DNA of 64,000 bases, taken from NCBI RefSeq assembly GCF_900176345.1, contig NZ_FWXU01000009.1:62001-126000 (forward strand). Reading direction: 5' to 3'. Source of the DNA: Rhizobium sp. RU36D (GTDB taxonomy: Bacteria; Pseudomonadota; Alphaproteobacteria; Rhizobiales; Rhizobiaceae). Made by a program: the position numbers and the translations under genes. Positions 18,226 to 27,197 of the stretch are shown here, piece by piece. The first letter of the stretch is position 1. Every line of letters begins with the position of its first letter. The notes under the pieces were generated by a model, which saw nothing but the letters and a program-made list of their open reading frames with translations, did not search any database and was not told the origin of the DNA.

Positions 18226-18876
18226 ATGACCGCCAACAGTTTCACCATCCTTCTCGGGGGCAGCCTCACGCCGACCGACCGCCTCAGGGCGGCCATCGCG
18301 GGCACCAGGATCATTGCCGCCGATGGCGGCATGCGCCATGCGCGCGCGCTCGGCCTGACGCCGGAGCTCTGGGTCGGCGATTTCGATTCCTCCCCGGATG
18401 CCCTGGCACTCGATTTTCCCGATGTGCCACGCATGCCCTATCCCGCGCAGAAGAACGAAACGGACGGCGCCATTGCAGTCGATGCGGCGATCGAACGCGG
18501 GGCGACAGGCCTGATCCTCGCCGGCGCCCTTGGCGGAGAGCGCACCGATCACGCGCTGATGCATCTCCTGGCCGGCGTGGCGCTCGCCAAGCGCGGCCTC
18601 AAGATCGTCATGACCTCGGGCGAGGAGGAGGCCTATCCGCTTCTCTCCCAGCCGCAGACGCTCGATCTCCCCAAGGGCTCGCTGTTTTCGATCCTGGGTT
18701 TCAGCGATCTCGCCGGCCTCGATATCGTCAATGCCCGCTATCCCCTGACCAATTTCGACCTTCCTTTCGGATCGTCGCGCACCATTTCCAATGTCGCGGA
18801 AGGACCTGTCGGCTTCTCGCTCAAGAGCGGAGACGCCGTCATCCTCGCCCGACCCCAAGACATGACCGGAGCTTGA
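18226..18876 (+). CDS. Thiamine pyrophosphokinase
   Basis: Transfers pyrophosphate from ATP to thiamine, giving thiamine diphosphate. It has 216 residues from the ATG at 18226 (MTANSFTILLGG). The catalytic-domain motifs are AADGGMRHA, VGDFDSS, KNETDGAIAVDAAI (the KxxTD metal site) and GALGGERTDHALMHL. The thiamine-binding C-terminal domain ends with GPVGFSLKSGDAVILAR. It is divergent from moxR, and uup follows 4 bp after the stop, so the two form one operon. No TPP riboswitch is visible upstream, as expected for a salvage kinase. Confidence 0.92.
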   Translation: MTANSFTILLGGSLTPTDRLRAAIAGTRIIAADGGMRHARALGLTPELWVGDFDSSPDALALDFPDVPRMPYPAQKNETDGAIAVDAAIERGATGLILAGALGGERTDHALMHLLAGVALAKRGLKIVMTSGEEEAYPLLSQPQTLDLPKGSLFSILGFSDLAGLDIVNARYPLTNFDLPFGSSRTISNVAEGPVGFSLKSGDAVILARPQDMTGA

Positions 18877-18880
18877 CCCC

Positions 18881-20710
18881 TTGGCACCGCCGATCCTGAA
18901 ACTCGACGACATTTTCCTCTCCTTCGGCGGCACGCCGCTCTTGAACGGCGCCGGCCTGCAGGTGGAGCCGGGCGACCGCATCTGCCTGGTCGGCCGCAAC
19001 GGTTCGGGCAAATCGACGCTGATGAAGATCGCCGCCGGCATGGTCGAGCCGCAATCGGGGGAGGTCTTCCGTCACCCCTCCTCGACCATCCGCTATCTGG
19101 AACAGGCGCCTGACTTTGCCGGCTATACAACGGTACAGGCCTATGCCGAGTCTGGCCTTGGCCCGGGCGACGACCCCTATCGCGTCACCTATCTGCTGGA
19201 ACATCTGGGCCTGACCGGCCAGGAAGACCCGAAAAGCCTCTCCGGTGGCGAGGCCCGTCGCGCGGCGCTTGCCCGCGTCATGGCGCCCGAGCCCGATATC
19301 CTGATGCTCGACGAGCCGACCAACCATCTCGACCTGCCGACCATCGAATGGCTGGAAGGCGAGTTGATGAAGACCCGCAGCGCGCTCGTGCTCATCTCCC
19401 ACGACCGTCGCTTCCTGGAAAAGGTCTCCACCGCCACCGTCTGGCTGGACCGCGGCCTGTCGCGCCGGCTCAATCGCGGCTTTGGCCATTTCGAGGAATG
19501 GCGCGACAAGGTGCTGGAAGAAGAAGAGATCGAGCAGCACAAGCTCGGCAAGGAAATCCAGCGCGAGGAACATTGGCTGCGCTATGGCGTCACGGCGCGG
19601 CGCAAGCGCAACATGCGCCGCCTCGGCAATCTCCAGTCGCTGCGCGCTGAATATCGCGGCCACAAGGGACCCCAGGGCACCATCCAGGCCTCCGTCACCG
19701 AGGGCAAGGAAAGCGGCAAGCTGGTCATCGAAGCCGACAAGATCACCAAGTCCTATGGCGACCGCCCGATCGTGACGCCCTTCTCGATCCGCGTTCATCG
19801 CGGCGACTGCATCGGTCTGATCGGGCCGAACGGTGCCGGCAAGACCACGCTCCTGAAGATGCTCACCGGCCAGTTGGATCCGGATAGTGGCACGATCAAG
19901 CTGGGCACAAACCTGGAAATCGCCGTGCTCGACCAGAAGCGCGAGGACCTCAACCTCGAGGACACGCTCGCCCATTACCTCACCGACGGCCGTGGCGAGA
20001 ACCTGCTTGTCAATGGCGAGCAGAAGCATGTGACCGGCTACATGAAGGACTTCCTGTTCCAGCCGGAGCAGGCCCGCACGCCGATCAAGAACCTCTCCGG
20101 CGGTGAGCGCGCCCGGTTGATGCTGGCCCGCATCATGGCCAAGCCGTCGAACCTGCTGATCCTCGACGAGCCGACCAACGATCTGGATATCGAGACGCTG
20201 GACCTCCTGCAGGAAATCGTCGCGGGCTACTCTGGCACTGTCATCCTCGTCAGCCACGACCGCGACTTCCTCGACCGCACGGTCACCTCGACCATCGCGC
20301 CGGCCAATCCCGAAAACCCTGACGGCCGCTGGATCGAATATGCCGGCGGTTATTCGGACATGCTGGCCCAACGCAAGGGCGTCGAAGACGAGCGCAAGCG
20401 CGCGGAAAAGGCCGAAAAGGCCAAAACCACCGACGGCCAGGCCAAGCCCGTCGATGCCGGCGGCAAGGGCAAGGCCAAGCTCTCCTTCAAGCAGAAATTC
20501 GCCCTGGAAAACCTGCCGAAGGAGATGGAGAAGACCGAAAAGGAAATCGCCGCCCGCGAAGCAAAGATGGCCGATTCGAAGCTTTTCACCAAGGACCCCG
20601 CCACATTCAACAAACTCGCCACCGAAACCGAAAAACTCCGCGCCGACCTCACCCGCATGGAAGAGGAATGGCTGGAACTCGAAATGCTCCGGGAAGAACT
20701 GGAGGGCTAG
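18881..20710 (+). CDS. uup: ABC-F family ATPase Uup
   Basis: Soluble ribosome-associated ABC-F protein without membrane domains, 609 residues. It has two nucleotide-binding domains: Walker A GRNGSGKST and GPNGAGKTT, signatures LSGGEARR and LSGGERAR, and Walker B MLDEPTNHLD and ILDEPTNDLD. The interdomain linker (about 175-250) is highly charged. The C-terminus is a coiled coil (KEMEKTEKEIAAREAK to the end), the DNA/RNA-binding extension typical of Uup. No ATG fits: the start is the TTG at 18881, four bases after the preceding stop, with ggag upstream. In E. coli Uup affects ribosome function and precise transposon excision. Confidence 0.92.
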   Translation: MAPPILKLDDIFLSFGGTPLLNGAGLQVEPGDRICLVGRNGSGKSTLMKIAAGMVEPQSGEVFRHPSSTIRYLEQAPDFAGYTTVQAYAESGLGPGDDPYRVTYLLEHLGLTGQEDPKSLSGGEARRAALARVMAPEPDILMLDEPTNHLDLPTIEWLEGELMKTRSALVLISHDRRFLEKVSTATVWLDRGLSRRLNRGFGHFEEWRDKVLEEEEIEQHKLGKEIQREEHWLRYGVTARRKRNMRRLGNLQSLRAEYRGHKGPQGTIQASVTEGKESGKLVIEADKITKSYGDRPIVTPFSIRVHRGDCIGLIGPNGAGKTTLLKMLTGQLDPDSGTIKLGTNLEIAVLDQKREDLNLEDTLAHYLTDGRGENLLVNGEQKHVTGYMKDFLFQPEQARTPIKNLSGGERARLMLARIMAKPSNLLILDEPTNDLDIETLDLLQEIVAGYSGTVILVSHDRDFLDRTVTSTIAPANPENPDGRWIEYAGGYSDMLAQRKGVEDERKRAEKAEKAKTTDGQAKPVDAGGKGKAKLSFKQKFALENLPKEMEKTEKEIAAREAKMADSKLFTKDPATFNKLATETEKLRADLTRMEEEWLELEMLREELEG

Positions 20711-20762
20711 GGTGGGTGTCTCGCGTTATCGAACAGGAGAGGCGGGTGTACATAAAGTCATC

Positions 20763-21013
20763 CCCTCACCGACAAAATCTGAGGTTTAGCTGCGCTGAGC
20801 CCTCGATTTTGTAACCTCTCCCACAGGGGGAGAGGTGGCGATCAACGAACTCTCAACCTTACCTCTTGCACCGGCAGAAGGCGCTGTGACCTCGCCCGCG
20901 CGTGAGTGAGGGGTCTGCACTCTCGACGCTATCCCTCCCCCTTGGTGGGGGAGGTTACAAAATCACGATCTTGGCCCGTAGGGCCTAAGTCGTAGATTTT
21001 GTTGGTGAGGGGG
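20763..21013. repeat. Long inverted repeat, two ~75-bp arms
   Basis: The left arm (20763-20835) begins cccctcaccgacaaaatct and continues with gattttgtaacctctccca; the right arm (20935-21013) is its inverted, partly diverged copy ending agattttgttggtgagggg. The arms share both ends, and each holds a different middle stretch. About 100 bp of non-repeated DNA lies between them. It has the look of two copies of a dispersed palindromic element inserted head to head downstream of uup. No ORF is associated. Confidence 0.75.
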
Positions 21014-21029
21014 TCAGGAGCCGGGCACA

Positions 21030-21801
21030 AAATCATTCCTTCATGTGAAAAAAGTTAAGCATCAACTGAGCTAAGCCGCTGATTTCCCTTCCGCCTCGAC
21101 ACCACGGCGACAAAAATCCCCCTCTCCATCATCCCCGCCCTCAACACCCATGCCACACTTCTCCCGTCCCGCTCTCGGATACACCGCAAGGCGTTGCGGC
21201 GAGGTGGGGCCGGCACGGGTCGTGGGGGGGCAAGACGCAAGACCTCACGGGCTGGGTTCGCGGAACATGGTCTCCCTCCGGCGACAGCGGGGGTGATGGA
21301 GGGGTATCGGACCGGCCCGCCATCTCCAAGCCCGCAAGAGCGCGTCGGGTGTGCCTGTGCGGCATGGGAGGATGCGAGCGCCGCGCGCGACCGAAGGGTC
21401 TTCTGACCCAAAGGCGCGGCGCAGGTGGAAGATGCAGCCGGCGGCCGTCATGGCCGCGCAGAGGGGTGAGGACGGCGACGTCCGAACCGCAAAGCAAGCC
21501 GGCAGCGTAACTCTTAAGGGCGTGCATGACACCAAAGCCGGCGCCAATGCCGGTTGCGGTCACGACCCTTTCCCACCGCATCGCAGAGAGACCGAAGTCG
21601 CGAGCAGAAACTGCCGAACGGGGCGCTGAGAGGTGTCACTACTTAACTACCTTACGAGGCAGCTTTCAGCGCCCCGTCCGAACATCACCCCAGCACCACG
21701 GCGGTCTGCGCGCGTGGCTCTTGGTGCTGCGCGCGCGCCACTGGTAATTCCATGCGTTTTCCGCCATATACACCACAAAGACAAAGCTATCGGATCCCCT
21801 T
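21030..21801. other. Hairpin-rich segment without a convincing gene
   Basis: About 770 bp upstream of dapF. Overlapping open frames exist on both strands (the longest at 21141-21581, minus), but none resembles a family I know or has a good ribosome site. Paired segments are frequent: CGCCGCGC/GCGCGGCG (21379-21386, 21414-21421) enclosing GGGTC-TTCT-GACCC, GCGGCC-gtcat-GGCCGC near 21439-21455, and a 12-bp perfect stem acggggcgctga/tcagcgccccgt at 21618-21629 and 21666-21677 with a 36-nt loop. This could be a structured RNA or a decayed element. I looked for tmRNA, RNase P RNA and 4.5S RNA signatures and found none. The dapF promoter should lie at the right end. Confidence 0.45.
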
Positions 21802-22716
21802 ATGGACGCACTCGTCGAATTCGCTGTGATGAACGGGCTTGGCAACAAGATCCTGGTCGTTGACATGCGCGGCCGCAAGGACCGGGTCACGCCATCGGCG
21901 GCCATTGCGCTTAATGCGACGGCAGACACGCGTTTCGACCAGATCATGGCGATCCACGATCCGCGGGCCGATGGCACCGACGCCTATATCGACATCCTCA
22001 ACAATGATGGGTCGAAGGCCCAGGCCTGCGGCAACGGCACGCGCTGCGTCGTCCAGGCGCTTTCGGCCGAGACCGGGCGCAAAGTCTTCACCTTCCAGAC
22101 CGTCGCAGGCATCCTGAATGCCGTGGAGCATGACGACGGCACGATATCCGTCGACATGGGCATGCCGGTCTTCGAGTGGAACCGTATTCCCCTGTCGGAA
22201 GAATTCCACGACACCAGCCGCATCGAGTTGCAGATCGGCCCGATCGACGCGCCCATCCTGCATTCGCCCTCGGCCATGTCCATGGGCAATCCCCATGCGG
22301 TCTTCTGGGTCGACCGCGACCCGATGAGCTACGACCTCGAACGCTTCGGCCCGCTGTTGGAGAACCACCCGATCTTTCCGGAAAAGGCCAATATCACGCT
22401 GGCCCAGGTCACATCGCGCACGACGATGGTCACTCGCACCTGGGAACGGGGTGCCGGCTTGACGCTCGCCTGCGGTTCCGCCGCCTGCGCCGCCGGGGTC
22501 TCGGCTGCCCGCACCGGCCGCACGGAGCGCAAGGTCACGATCACCGTTGCCTCCAGCCCCAACAGAGGCACGCTTGGCATCGAATGGCGCGAGCGCGACA
22601 ACCACGTCATCATGACCGGCCCGGCCGAATGGGAATGGGCCGGCAGGGTCGATCCCGTCACCGGCGCTTTCGAGCGCGACGCTGCCGACAGCCTTGCGGA
22701 GGCCGGCGCAAAGTGA
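21802..22716 (+). CDS. dapF: Diaminopimelate epimerase
   Basis: Converts LL- to meso-diaminopimelate for lysine and peptidoglycan. It has 304 residues. The two catalytic cysteines are in the family blocks QACGNGTRC (C76) and [10 protein letters not shown] (C224); FAVMNGLGN at the start and [12 protein letters not shown] in the middle are also typical. The stop codon overlaps the GTG start of mtaB by four bases, which indicates translational coupling. In rhizobia dapF-mtaB-ftsY is a conserved order, and this copy follows it. Confidence 0.96.
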   Translation: MDALVEFAVMNGLGNKILVVDMRGRKDRVTPSAAIALNATADTRFDQIMAIHDPRADGTDAYIDILNNDGSKAQACGNGTRCVVQALSAETGRKVFTFQTVAGILNAVEHDDGTISVDMGMPVFEWNRIPLSEEFHDTSRIELQIGPIDAPILHSPSAMSMGNPHAVFWVDRDPMSYDLERFGPLLENHPIFPEKANITLAQVTSRTTMVTRTWERGAGLTLACGSAACAAGVSAARTGRTERKVTITVASSPNRGTLGIEWRERDNHVIMTGPAEWEWAGRVDPVTGAFERDAADSLAEAGAK

Positions 22717-23990
22717 GCGGTATCGAGGTCATCACCTTCGGTTGCCGGCTCAATACCTACGAATCCGAGGTGATGCGGGCCGAAGCCGAGAAGGCGGGGC
22801 TCGCCAACGCCATTCTCGTCAACACCTGCGCGGTGACCGGCGAGGCCGTGCGCCAGGCCCGCCAGGCGATCCGCCGCGCCCGTTGCGACAATCCGGAAAG
22901 CCGCATCATCGTGACCGGCTGCGCTGCCCAGACCGAAGCCGAAACCTTTGCCGGCATGGCCGAGGTGGATCTGGTGATCGGCAACGAGGAAAAGCTCAAG
23001 GCCGAGAGCTACCGCGCTCTGCCCGATTTCGGGGTTTCCGCCGAGGAAAAGCTCCGGGTCAACGACATCATGAGCGTGCGCGATACCGCACCGCAGCTTG
23101 TCAATCACATAGACGGCCATGTCAGGGGGTTCATTCAGGTGCAGAATGGCTGCGACCATCGTTGCACCTTCTGCATCATTCCTTTCGGGCGTGGCAATTC
23201 CCGCTCGGTGCCCATGGGCGCGGTGGTCGATCAGGCGCGAAAGCTCGCCTACTCGGGCTATCGCGAAATCGTGCTGACCGGCGTCGATGCCACGAGCTAT
23301 GGCGCCGACCTGCCCAGCCAACCGAGCCTCGGCCTGCTCGCCAAGACCATCCTGAAGCTGGTGCCGGAGATCACCAGGCTCCGGCTTTCCTCCATCGACA
23401 GCATCGAGGTGGACAGGCATCTGTTCGACCTGATCGCCGATGAGCCGCGCTTCATGCCGCATCTGCATCTGTCGCTGCAGCATGGCGACGACCTGATCCT
23501 AAAGCGCATGAAGCGCCGCCATTCGAGCGCCGATGCCCGCGCCTTTGCTGATCAGGTCCGGCGTCTGCGCCCCGGCTTTGCCTTCGGTGCCGACATGATT
23601 GCCGGGTTCCCCACGGAAACCGCCGAGATGGCCGCCAGTTCAAAGCGGCTGGCGGAGGATATGGGCATCGCCCAGCTGCACGTCTTCCCCTATAGCCCCC
23701 GCCCCGGCACGCCGGCCGCCCGCATGCCGCAACTCGACCGGGCGCTGGTCAAGGCCCGCGCCGCCGAGCTCCGCGACACCGGCGAACGGCTGCGGCTTGC
23801 GCATCTCGCCGCCATGGCCGGCACACGCCAGACCATCCTGGTGGAGAATGGCGGCAAGGCGCATACGGAAAATTTCACGCTGGTGGCAACCCCAGGCCTT
23901 CGCCCCGGTGACCTCACGACGGTCACGATAGCGGGCCATGATGGCCGCCACCTGCAACTGCACCCCGCAGCCGATCGCTCGGCGGCCTGA
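22713..23990 (+). CDS. mtaB: tRNA t6A methylthiotransferase MtaB
   Basis: Radical-SAM enzyme that adds a methylthio group to t6A37 in tRNAs reading ANN codons. It has 425 residues from the GTG at 22713. The UPF0004 N-terminal domain has cysteines in [18 protein letters not shown] and TGCAAQ for one cluster; the radical-SAM triad is [19 protein letters not shown] and FPTETAEM follow, and the C-terminal TRAM-like part starts at [10 protein letters not shown]. Position in the dapF-mtaB-ftsY run supports MtaB over MiaB. The GTG start lies inside the end of dapF (GTGA overlap). Confidence 0.94.
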   Translation: MSGIEVITFGCRLNTYESEVMRAEAEKAGLANAILVNTCAVTGEAVRQARQAIRRARCDNPESRIIVTGCAAQTEAETFAGMAEVDLVIGNEEKLKAESYRALPDFGVSAEEKLRVNDIMSVRDTAPQLVNHIDGHVRGFIQVQNGCDHRCTFCIIPFGRGNSRSVPMGAVVDQARKLAYSGYREIVLTGVDATSYGADLPSQPSLGLLAKTILKLVPEITRLRLSSIDSIEVDRHLFDLIADEPRFMPHLHLSLQHGDDLILKRMKRRHSSADARAFADQVRRLRPGFAFGADMIAGFPTETAEMAASSKRLAEDMGIAQLHVFPYSPRPGTPAARMPQLDRALVKARAAELRDTGERLRLAHLAAMAGTRQTILVENGGKAHTENFTLVATPGLRPGDLTTVTIAGHDGRHLQLHPAADRSAA

Positions 23991-24008
23991 TATCGGACGG
24001 ATCGGCTC

Positions 24009-25676
24009 ATGGCCTTCGACTTCCTCAAGAAAGCCTTCACCTTCGGCAAGGACAAGCCGGCTACCGAGCCGCCGCGCGCCGATGACGCGCCCGCTGACAG
24101 CGAGGATTTCGCCGCCCTTGTCGAGGCCGCCGAACGCGCCGAACAGGATGCCTCCGCACCAGTGGCCGCCGACCCGGTTTCATCGCAGGAGATGGAAACG
24201 GCGGGGCCTGCTCCGGATGAGAAAGTGGATGGGAGGGATACCCCCCCTGCCCTGCCGGCCTTCGGCGCTACAATCGATTCGCTGGATCGATTGCCCGGCT
24301 CCGCCGGCCGCGCCTCACCCCCCACAGGTGGGGGGACAGCCCCGCGGCCTTCATCTCAAACGGTTTCAGAGACTGAGACAGCGGAACCCATCAGCGACCC
24401 ACTGCCAGAACTGCCTTCTTTGGAAGGTCTGGAAGCCGACCGCAGTGCGAACGAGGCCAACCTCTCCAAAACAGCAACGGTCGAAGAAGGGCAGTCAGCC
24501 CGCCCCGCGCCGATCTCCCCCCTTGAGGGGGAGATGTCCGGCAGGACAGAGGGGGGTTCGGCTCGCGAGAACCCGTATGAATCACGGGTTGGGAACAACG
24601 CCAGCCCCGAAATCATCCCCCCACCTGTGGGGGGGATGCCCGGCAGGGCAGGGGGGGAATCGGCAACCGACGCTATCCCAACCGACATCGCCCTCCCCAA
24701 AGGCTTCGCATCCGCCACCAAGACTCCCGAGCCGCAGCCTGAAGCCACGGCCCCAAAGCTCTCCTGGTTCCAGCGCCTCACCTCGGGCCTTCTGCGCACC
24801 TCATCGCAGCTCACAGGCCAGATCACGGCGCTCTTCACCAAGCGCAAGCTGGATGACGATACCCTGCAGGATCTCGAGGACCTGCTGATCCAGGCCGATC
24901 TCGGCGTCGAGACCGCGATGCGCGTCAGCGGCACGCTGGCGGCCGAGCGCTATGGCAAGGATGTCTCGGGCGAGGATGTGAGCCGGATCATGGCCGGCGA
25001 AATCGTCAAGGTGCTGAAGCCGGTCGCCAAACCGTTGTCGCTCGACCTCAATCACAAGCCCCATGTCATTCTTGTGGTCGGCGTCAACGGCACCGGCAAG
25101 ACCACGACTATCGGCAAGCTCGCCGCCAAGCTCTCCGGCTCCGGTCTCAAGGTCATGCTGGCCGCCGGCGATACCTTCCGCGCCGCCGCCATCGAACAGC
25201 TGAAGATCTGGGCTGACCGCACCGGCTCCACCTTCATCGGTACCAAGCTCGGTGCCGATGCCGCGGGCCTTGCCTATGACGCCTTCGAAAAGGCGCGGGC
25301 CGAGAAAAGCGACGTGCTGATCATCGACACCGCCGGCCGGCTGCAGAACAAGACCGAGCTGATGGCGGAACTTGAGAAGATCGTCCGCGTTCTGGGCAAG
25401 CTCGATCCCGACGCGCCCCATACCGTCATCCAGACGCTGGACGCAACGACAGGCCAGAACGCCATGAACCAGGTGGAAATCTTCCGCAACATCGCCGGCG
25501 TCAACGGGCTCGTCATGACCAAGCTAGACGGCACCGCCCGCGGCGGCATCCTGGTCGCCATTGCCGCAAAGCACAAACTGCCGGTCTATTTCATCGGCGT
25601 GGGCGAAGGCATCGACGATCTCGAACCCTTCGAGGCCGAGGATTTCGCCAATGCCATCGCCGGCCTGTCCCATTGA
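24009..25676 (+). CDS. ftsY: Signal recognition particle receptor FtsY
   Basis: GTPase that docks SRP-ribosome complexes at the membrane. It has 555 residues. The N-terminal A domain (about 1-250) is acidic, Pro/Gly-rich and low in complexity; the NG domain begins at LSWFQRLTSGL. G1 is GVNGTGKTTT (358-367), followed by AAGDTFRAAAIEQL, the G3-like DTAGRLQNK and G4 TKLDGTARGG; the end FIGVGEGIDDLEPF is canonical. Unusual: three stretches of the A domain (24239-24340, 24511-24557, 24611-24658) are translated copies of a palindromic repeat that also lies between ccmA and ccmB. They read in frame and keep the gene intact. It is the third gene of the dapF operon, 18 bp after mtaB. Confidence 0.96.
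   Translation: MAFDFLKKAFTFGKDKPATEPPRADDAPADSEDFAALVEAAERAEQDASAPVAADPVSSQEMETAGPAPDEKVDGRDTPPALPAFGATIDSLDRLPGSAGRASPPTGGGTAPRPSSQTVSETETAEPISDPLPELPSLEGLEADRSANEANLSKTATVEEGQSARPAPISPLEGEMSGRTEGGSARENPYESRVGNNASPEIIPPPVGGMPGRAGGESATDAIPTDIALPKGFASATKTPEPQPEATAPKLSWFQRLTSGLLRTSSQLTGQITALFTKRKLDDDTLQDLEDLLIQADLGVETAMRVSGTLAAERYGKDVSGEDVSRIMAGEIVKVLKPVAKPLSLDLNHKPHVILVVGVNGTGKTTTIGKLAAKLSGSGLKVMLAAGDTFRAAAIEQLKIWADRTGSTFIGTKLGADAAGLAYDAFEKARAEKSDVLIIDTAGRLQNKTELMAELEKIVRVLGKLDPDAPHTVIQTLDATTGQNAMNQVEIFRNIAGVNGLVMTKLDGTARGGILVAIAAKHKLPVYFIGVGEGIDDLEPFEAEDFANAIAGLSH
24239..24340. repeat. Palindromic repeat copy 1 inside ftsY
   Basis: Starts with taccccccctgccctgccgg, which matches one end of the repeat at 29670-29717 in reverse orientation, and ends with the palindrome ccccccacaggtgggggg. 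Between them is a sequence containing two inverted atcgatt-like parts. It is translated in frame as a Pro/Gly-rich stretch of FtsY. Confidence 0.6.
24511..24557. repeat. Palindromic repeat copy 2 inside ftsY
   Basis: It is nearly identical to the unit at 29670-29717 (palindrome ctcccccttgagggggag, then a tccggcagga-type tail and a G-run). Read in the ftsY frame it gives ISPLEGEMSGRTEGG. Confidence 0.85.
24611..24658. repeat. Palindromic repeat copy 3 inside ftsY
   Basis: Same orientation and layout as copy 2, with the palindrome changed to ccccccacctgtgggggg and the tail atgcccggcagggca followed by a G-run. In frame it gives IIPPPVGGMPGRAGGES. It starts 100 bp after copy 2. Confidence 0.8.
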
Positions 25677-25700
25677 AGCCACAGCCCATTGAAGTCACGG
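25669..25700 (+). repeat. 16-bp tandem duplication over the ftsY stop codon
   Basis: cccattgaagccacag is followed directly by cccattgaagtcacgg. The first copy contains the ftsY stop codon; the second lies just outside the gene. Confidence 0.8.
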
Positions 25701-25743
25701 GATTGCGCGTGACAACCGACTGGATCATCTAGGAAATAAAGCA

Positions 25744-26391
25744 ATGTCCGATATCGAAAGCGACACCAAGCCGAACGAGGCCGAGAAGCATCATCCGATG
25801 CTGAAGCTCGCATTGGAGATCGGGCCGCTGCTCGTCTTTTTTTTCGGCAATCTCAGGGGCGAATGGCTGGCCAAGACCTTCCCATCGCTCTCTGCCATCG
25901 GCGGGCCGCTGCTGATCGCCACCGCGCTCTTCATGGTCGCCACGATCCTCTCGCTCATCGTATCCAAGATCGTGTTCAAGCATCTGCCGATCATGCCCTT
26001 CGTCTCGGGCGTGGTCGTGCTGATCTTCGGCTCGCTGTCGATCTGGCTGCAGGACGAGACCTTCATCAAGATGAAGCCGACCATCGTCAACACACTGTTC
26101 GGCCTCGTGCTGCTCGGCGGCCTGGTCTTCGGCAAGTCCCTGCTCGGTTATGTCTTCAACGCCGCCTTCCAGCTGGATGACGAGGGCTGGCGCAAGCTGA
26201 CCCTGCGCTGGGGCATCTTCTTCCTGTTCCTGGCCGTCCTGAACGAAGTCGTCTGGCGCAATTTTTCGGACGAGGTCTGGGTGAATTTCAAAGTCTGGGC
26301 CACCATGCCGATCACCATTCTCTTCACGCTTGCCCAGATGCCGCTGATCATGCGCCATTCGCTTCAGCAGCCGGAGGGCGACAACAAGTGA
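25744..26391 (+). CDS. yciB: Inner-membrane septation protein YciB
   Basis: Membrane protein of the YciB/IspA (septation protein A) family, 215 residues, linked to septum formation and envelope integrity in other bacteria. After a charged N-terminus come [18 protein letters not shown] and about five to six hydrophobic helices. The family motif [21 protein letters not shown] lies near residue 170. The ATG at 25744 follows aggaaataaagca. The gene overlaps the next one by four bases and is close enough to ftsY to be in the same operon. Confidence 0.93.
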   Translation: MSDIESDTKPNEAEKHHPMLKLALEIGPLLVFFFGNLRGEWLAKTFPSLSAIGGPLLIATALFMVATILSLIVSKIVFKHLPIMPFVSGVVVLIFGSLSIWLQDETFIKMKPTIVNTLFGLVLLGGLVFGKSLLGYVFNAAFQLDDEGWRKLTLRWGIFFLFLAVLNEVVWRNFSDEVWVNFKVWATMPITILFTLAQMPLIMRHSLQQPEGDNK

Positions 26392-26978
26392 ACGCGCTTA
26401 CCGGCAGCCCGACAGGATCGCAATCGGCCCGCTTCTGGAGCGTGGTTTTTCTCGCTCTGGTGATTGCCCAGGCGCTGACGCTTTATCTCATGGGCCGCAT
26501 TCCCTTCTGCGAATGCGGCTATATCAAGCTGTTCGAGCCGGGCGTGAACACGGCGGGCAATTCCCAACACCTCTCGGACTGGTACACGCCATCGCACATC
26601 ATCCATGGCTTCCTGTTCTATGGCCTTGCCTTGCTGGTCATGCGCGGCAAGCCTCTCGGGGCCAGGCTCGCCTTTGCCGCGATCATCGAGATCGCCTGGG
26701 AAATCCTCGAAAACTCGCCCATCATCATCGATCGCTACCGCAGCGCCACCATGGCCATCGGCTATGAAGGTGACAGCATCCTGAACTCGGCCATGGACAC
26801 GGTCTTCATGGCGCTGGGCTTCCTCTTCGCCGCCCGCGCGCCCGTCTGGCTGACCGTCGTGATCGCAATCGCCTTCGAGCTCATCACCGGCTGGATCATC
26901 CGTGATAATCTCACCCTCAACGTGCTGATGCTGGTCTGGCCGGTCGAGGCCATCAGGGTTTGGCAGGGCGCTCTTTGA
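26388..26978 (+). CDS. DUF2585 (UPF0314) membrane protein
   Basis: A 196-residue membrane protein of unknown function, restricted mainly to alphaproteobacteria. The start is the GTG at 26388 that overlaps the yciB stop (GTGA). It has a hydrophobic first helix ([18 protein letters not shown]), then [17 protein letters not shown], the strongly conserved [16 protein letters not shown], and [18 protein letters not shown], followed by two more helices. Polar conserved residues inside membrane segments (His, Glu, Asn, Arg) suggest an enzymatic or transport role, but nothing more can be said. Coupled translation with yciB suggests a shared envelope function. Confidence 0.9.
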   Translation: MNALTGSPTGSQSARFWSVVFLALVIAQALTLYLMGRIPFCECGYIKLFEPGVNTAGNSQHLSDWYTPSHIIHGFLFYGLALLVMRGKPLGARLAFAAIIEIAWEILENSPIIIDRYRSATMAIGYEGDSILNSAMDTVFMALGFLFAARAPVWLTVVIAIAFELITGWIIRDNLTLNVLMLVWPVEAIRVWQGAL

Positions 26979-27095
26979 CATTGTTGTTCGAAGCATAAGC
27001 CGGCAGGGGAACCGGCCCACCCAGTTGTCATCCTCGGCCGAGAGCTTCCCCCCGCCGGGAAGAAGAGGGTAGTAGCCGCAGCGCTTCAGAAATTC

Positions 27096-27148
27096 CTCTC
27101 CCCTCGGGGAGAGGGTGGCCGAGCGGAGCGGAGGCCGGGTGAGGGGGA
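27096..27148. repeat. Palindromic repeat between DUF2585 gene and ccmG
   Basis: A 20-bp palindrome cctctcccctcggggagagg (27096-27115) followed by gtggccgagcg and ggccgggtgaggggg. The core is a relative of the cctctcccacagggggagagg core at 20814-20835. It lies in the convergent gap between two genes. Confidence 0.65.
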
Positions 27149-27197
27149 TCACACGAACCGTCGTCGACTATGCAATGCCACACGACAATGCCCGTCC

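Noticed and set aside
21141..21581. 146-codon frame in the orphan region, minus strand
   Set aside because: Several frames are open here on both strands because of high GC. The translation is Arg/Pro/His-rich without a recognisable domain, so I list the region as structured and not as a gene.
21030..21801. tmRNA, RNase P RNA or 4.5S RNA
   Set aside because: None of the conserved sequence blocks (tag-coding stretch, gaggaaagtc-type block, ggaagcagcc-type loop) was found.
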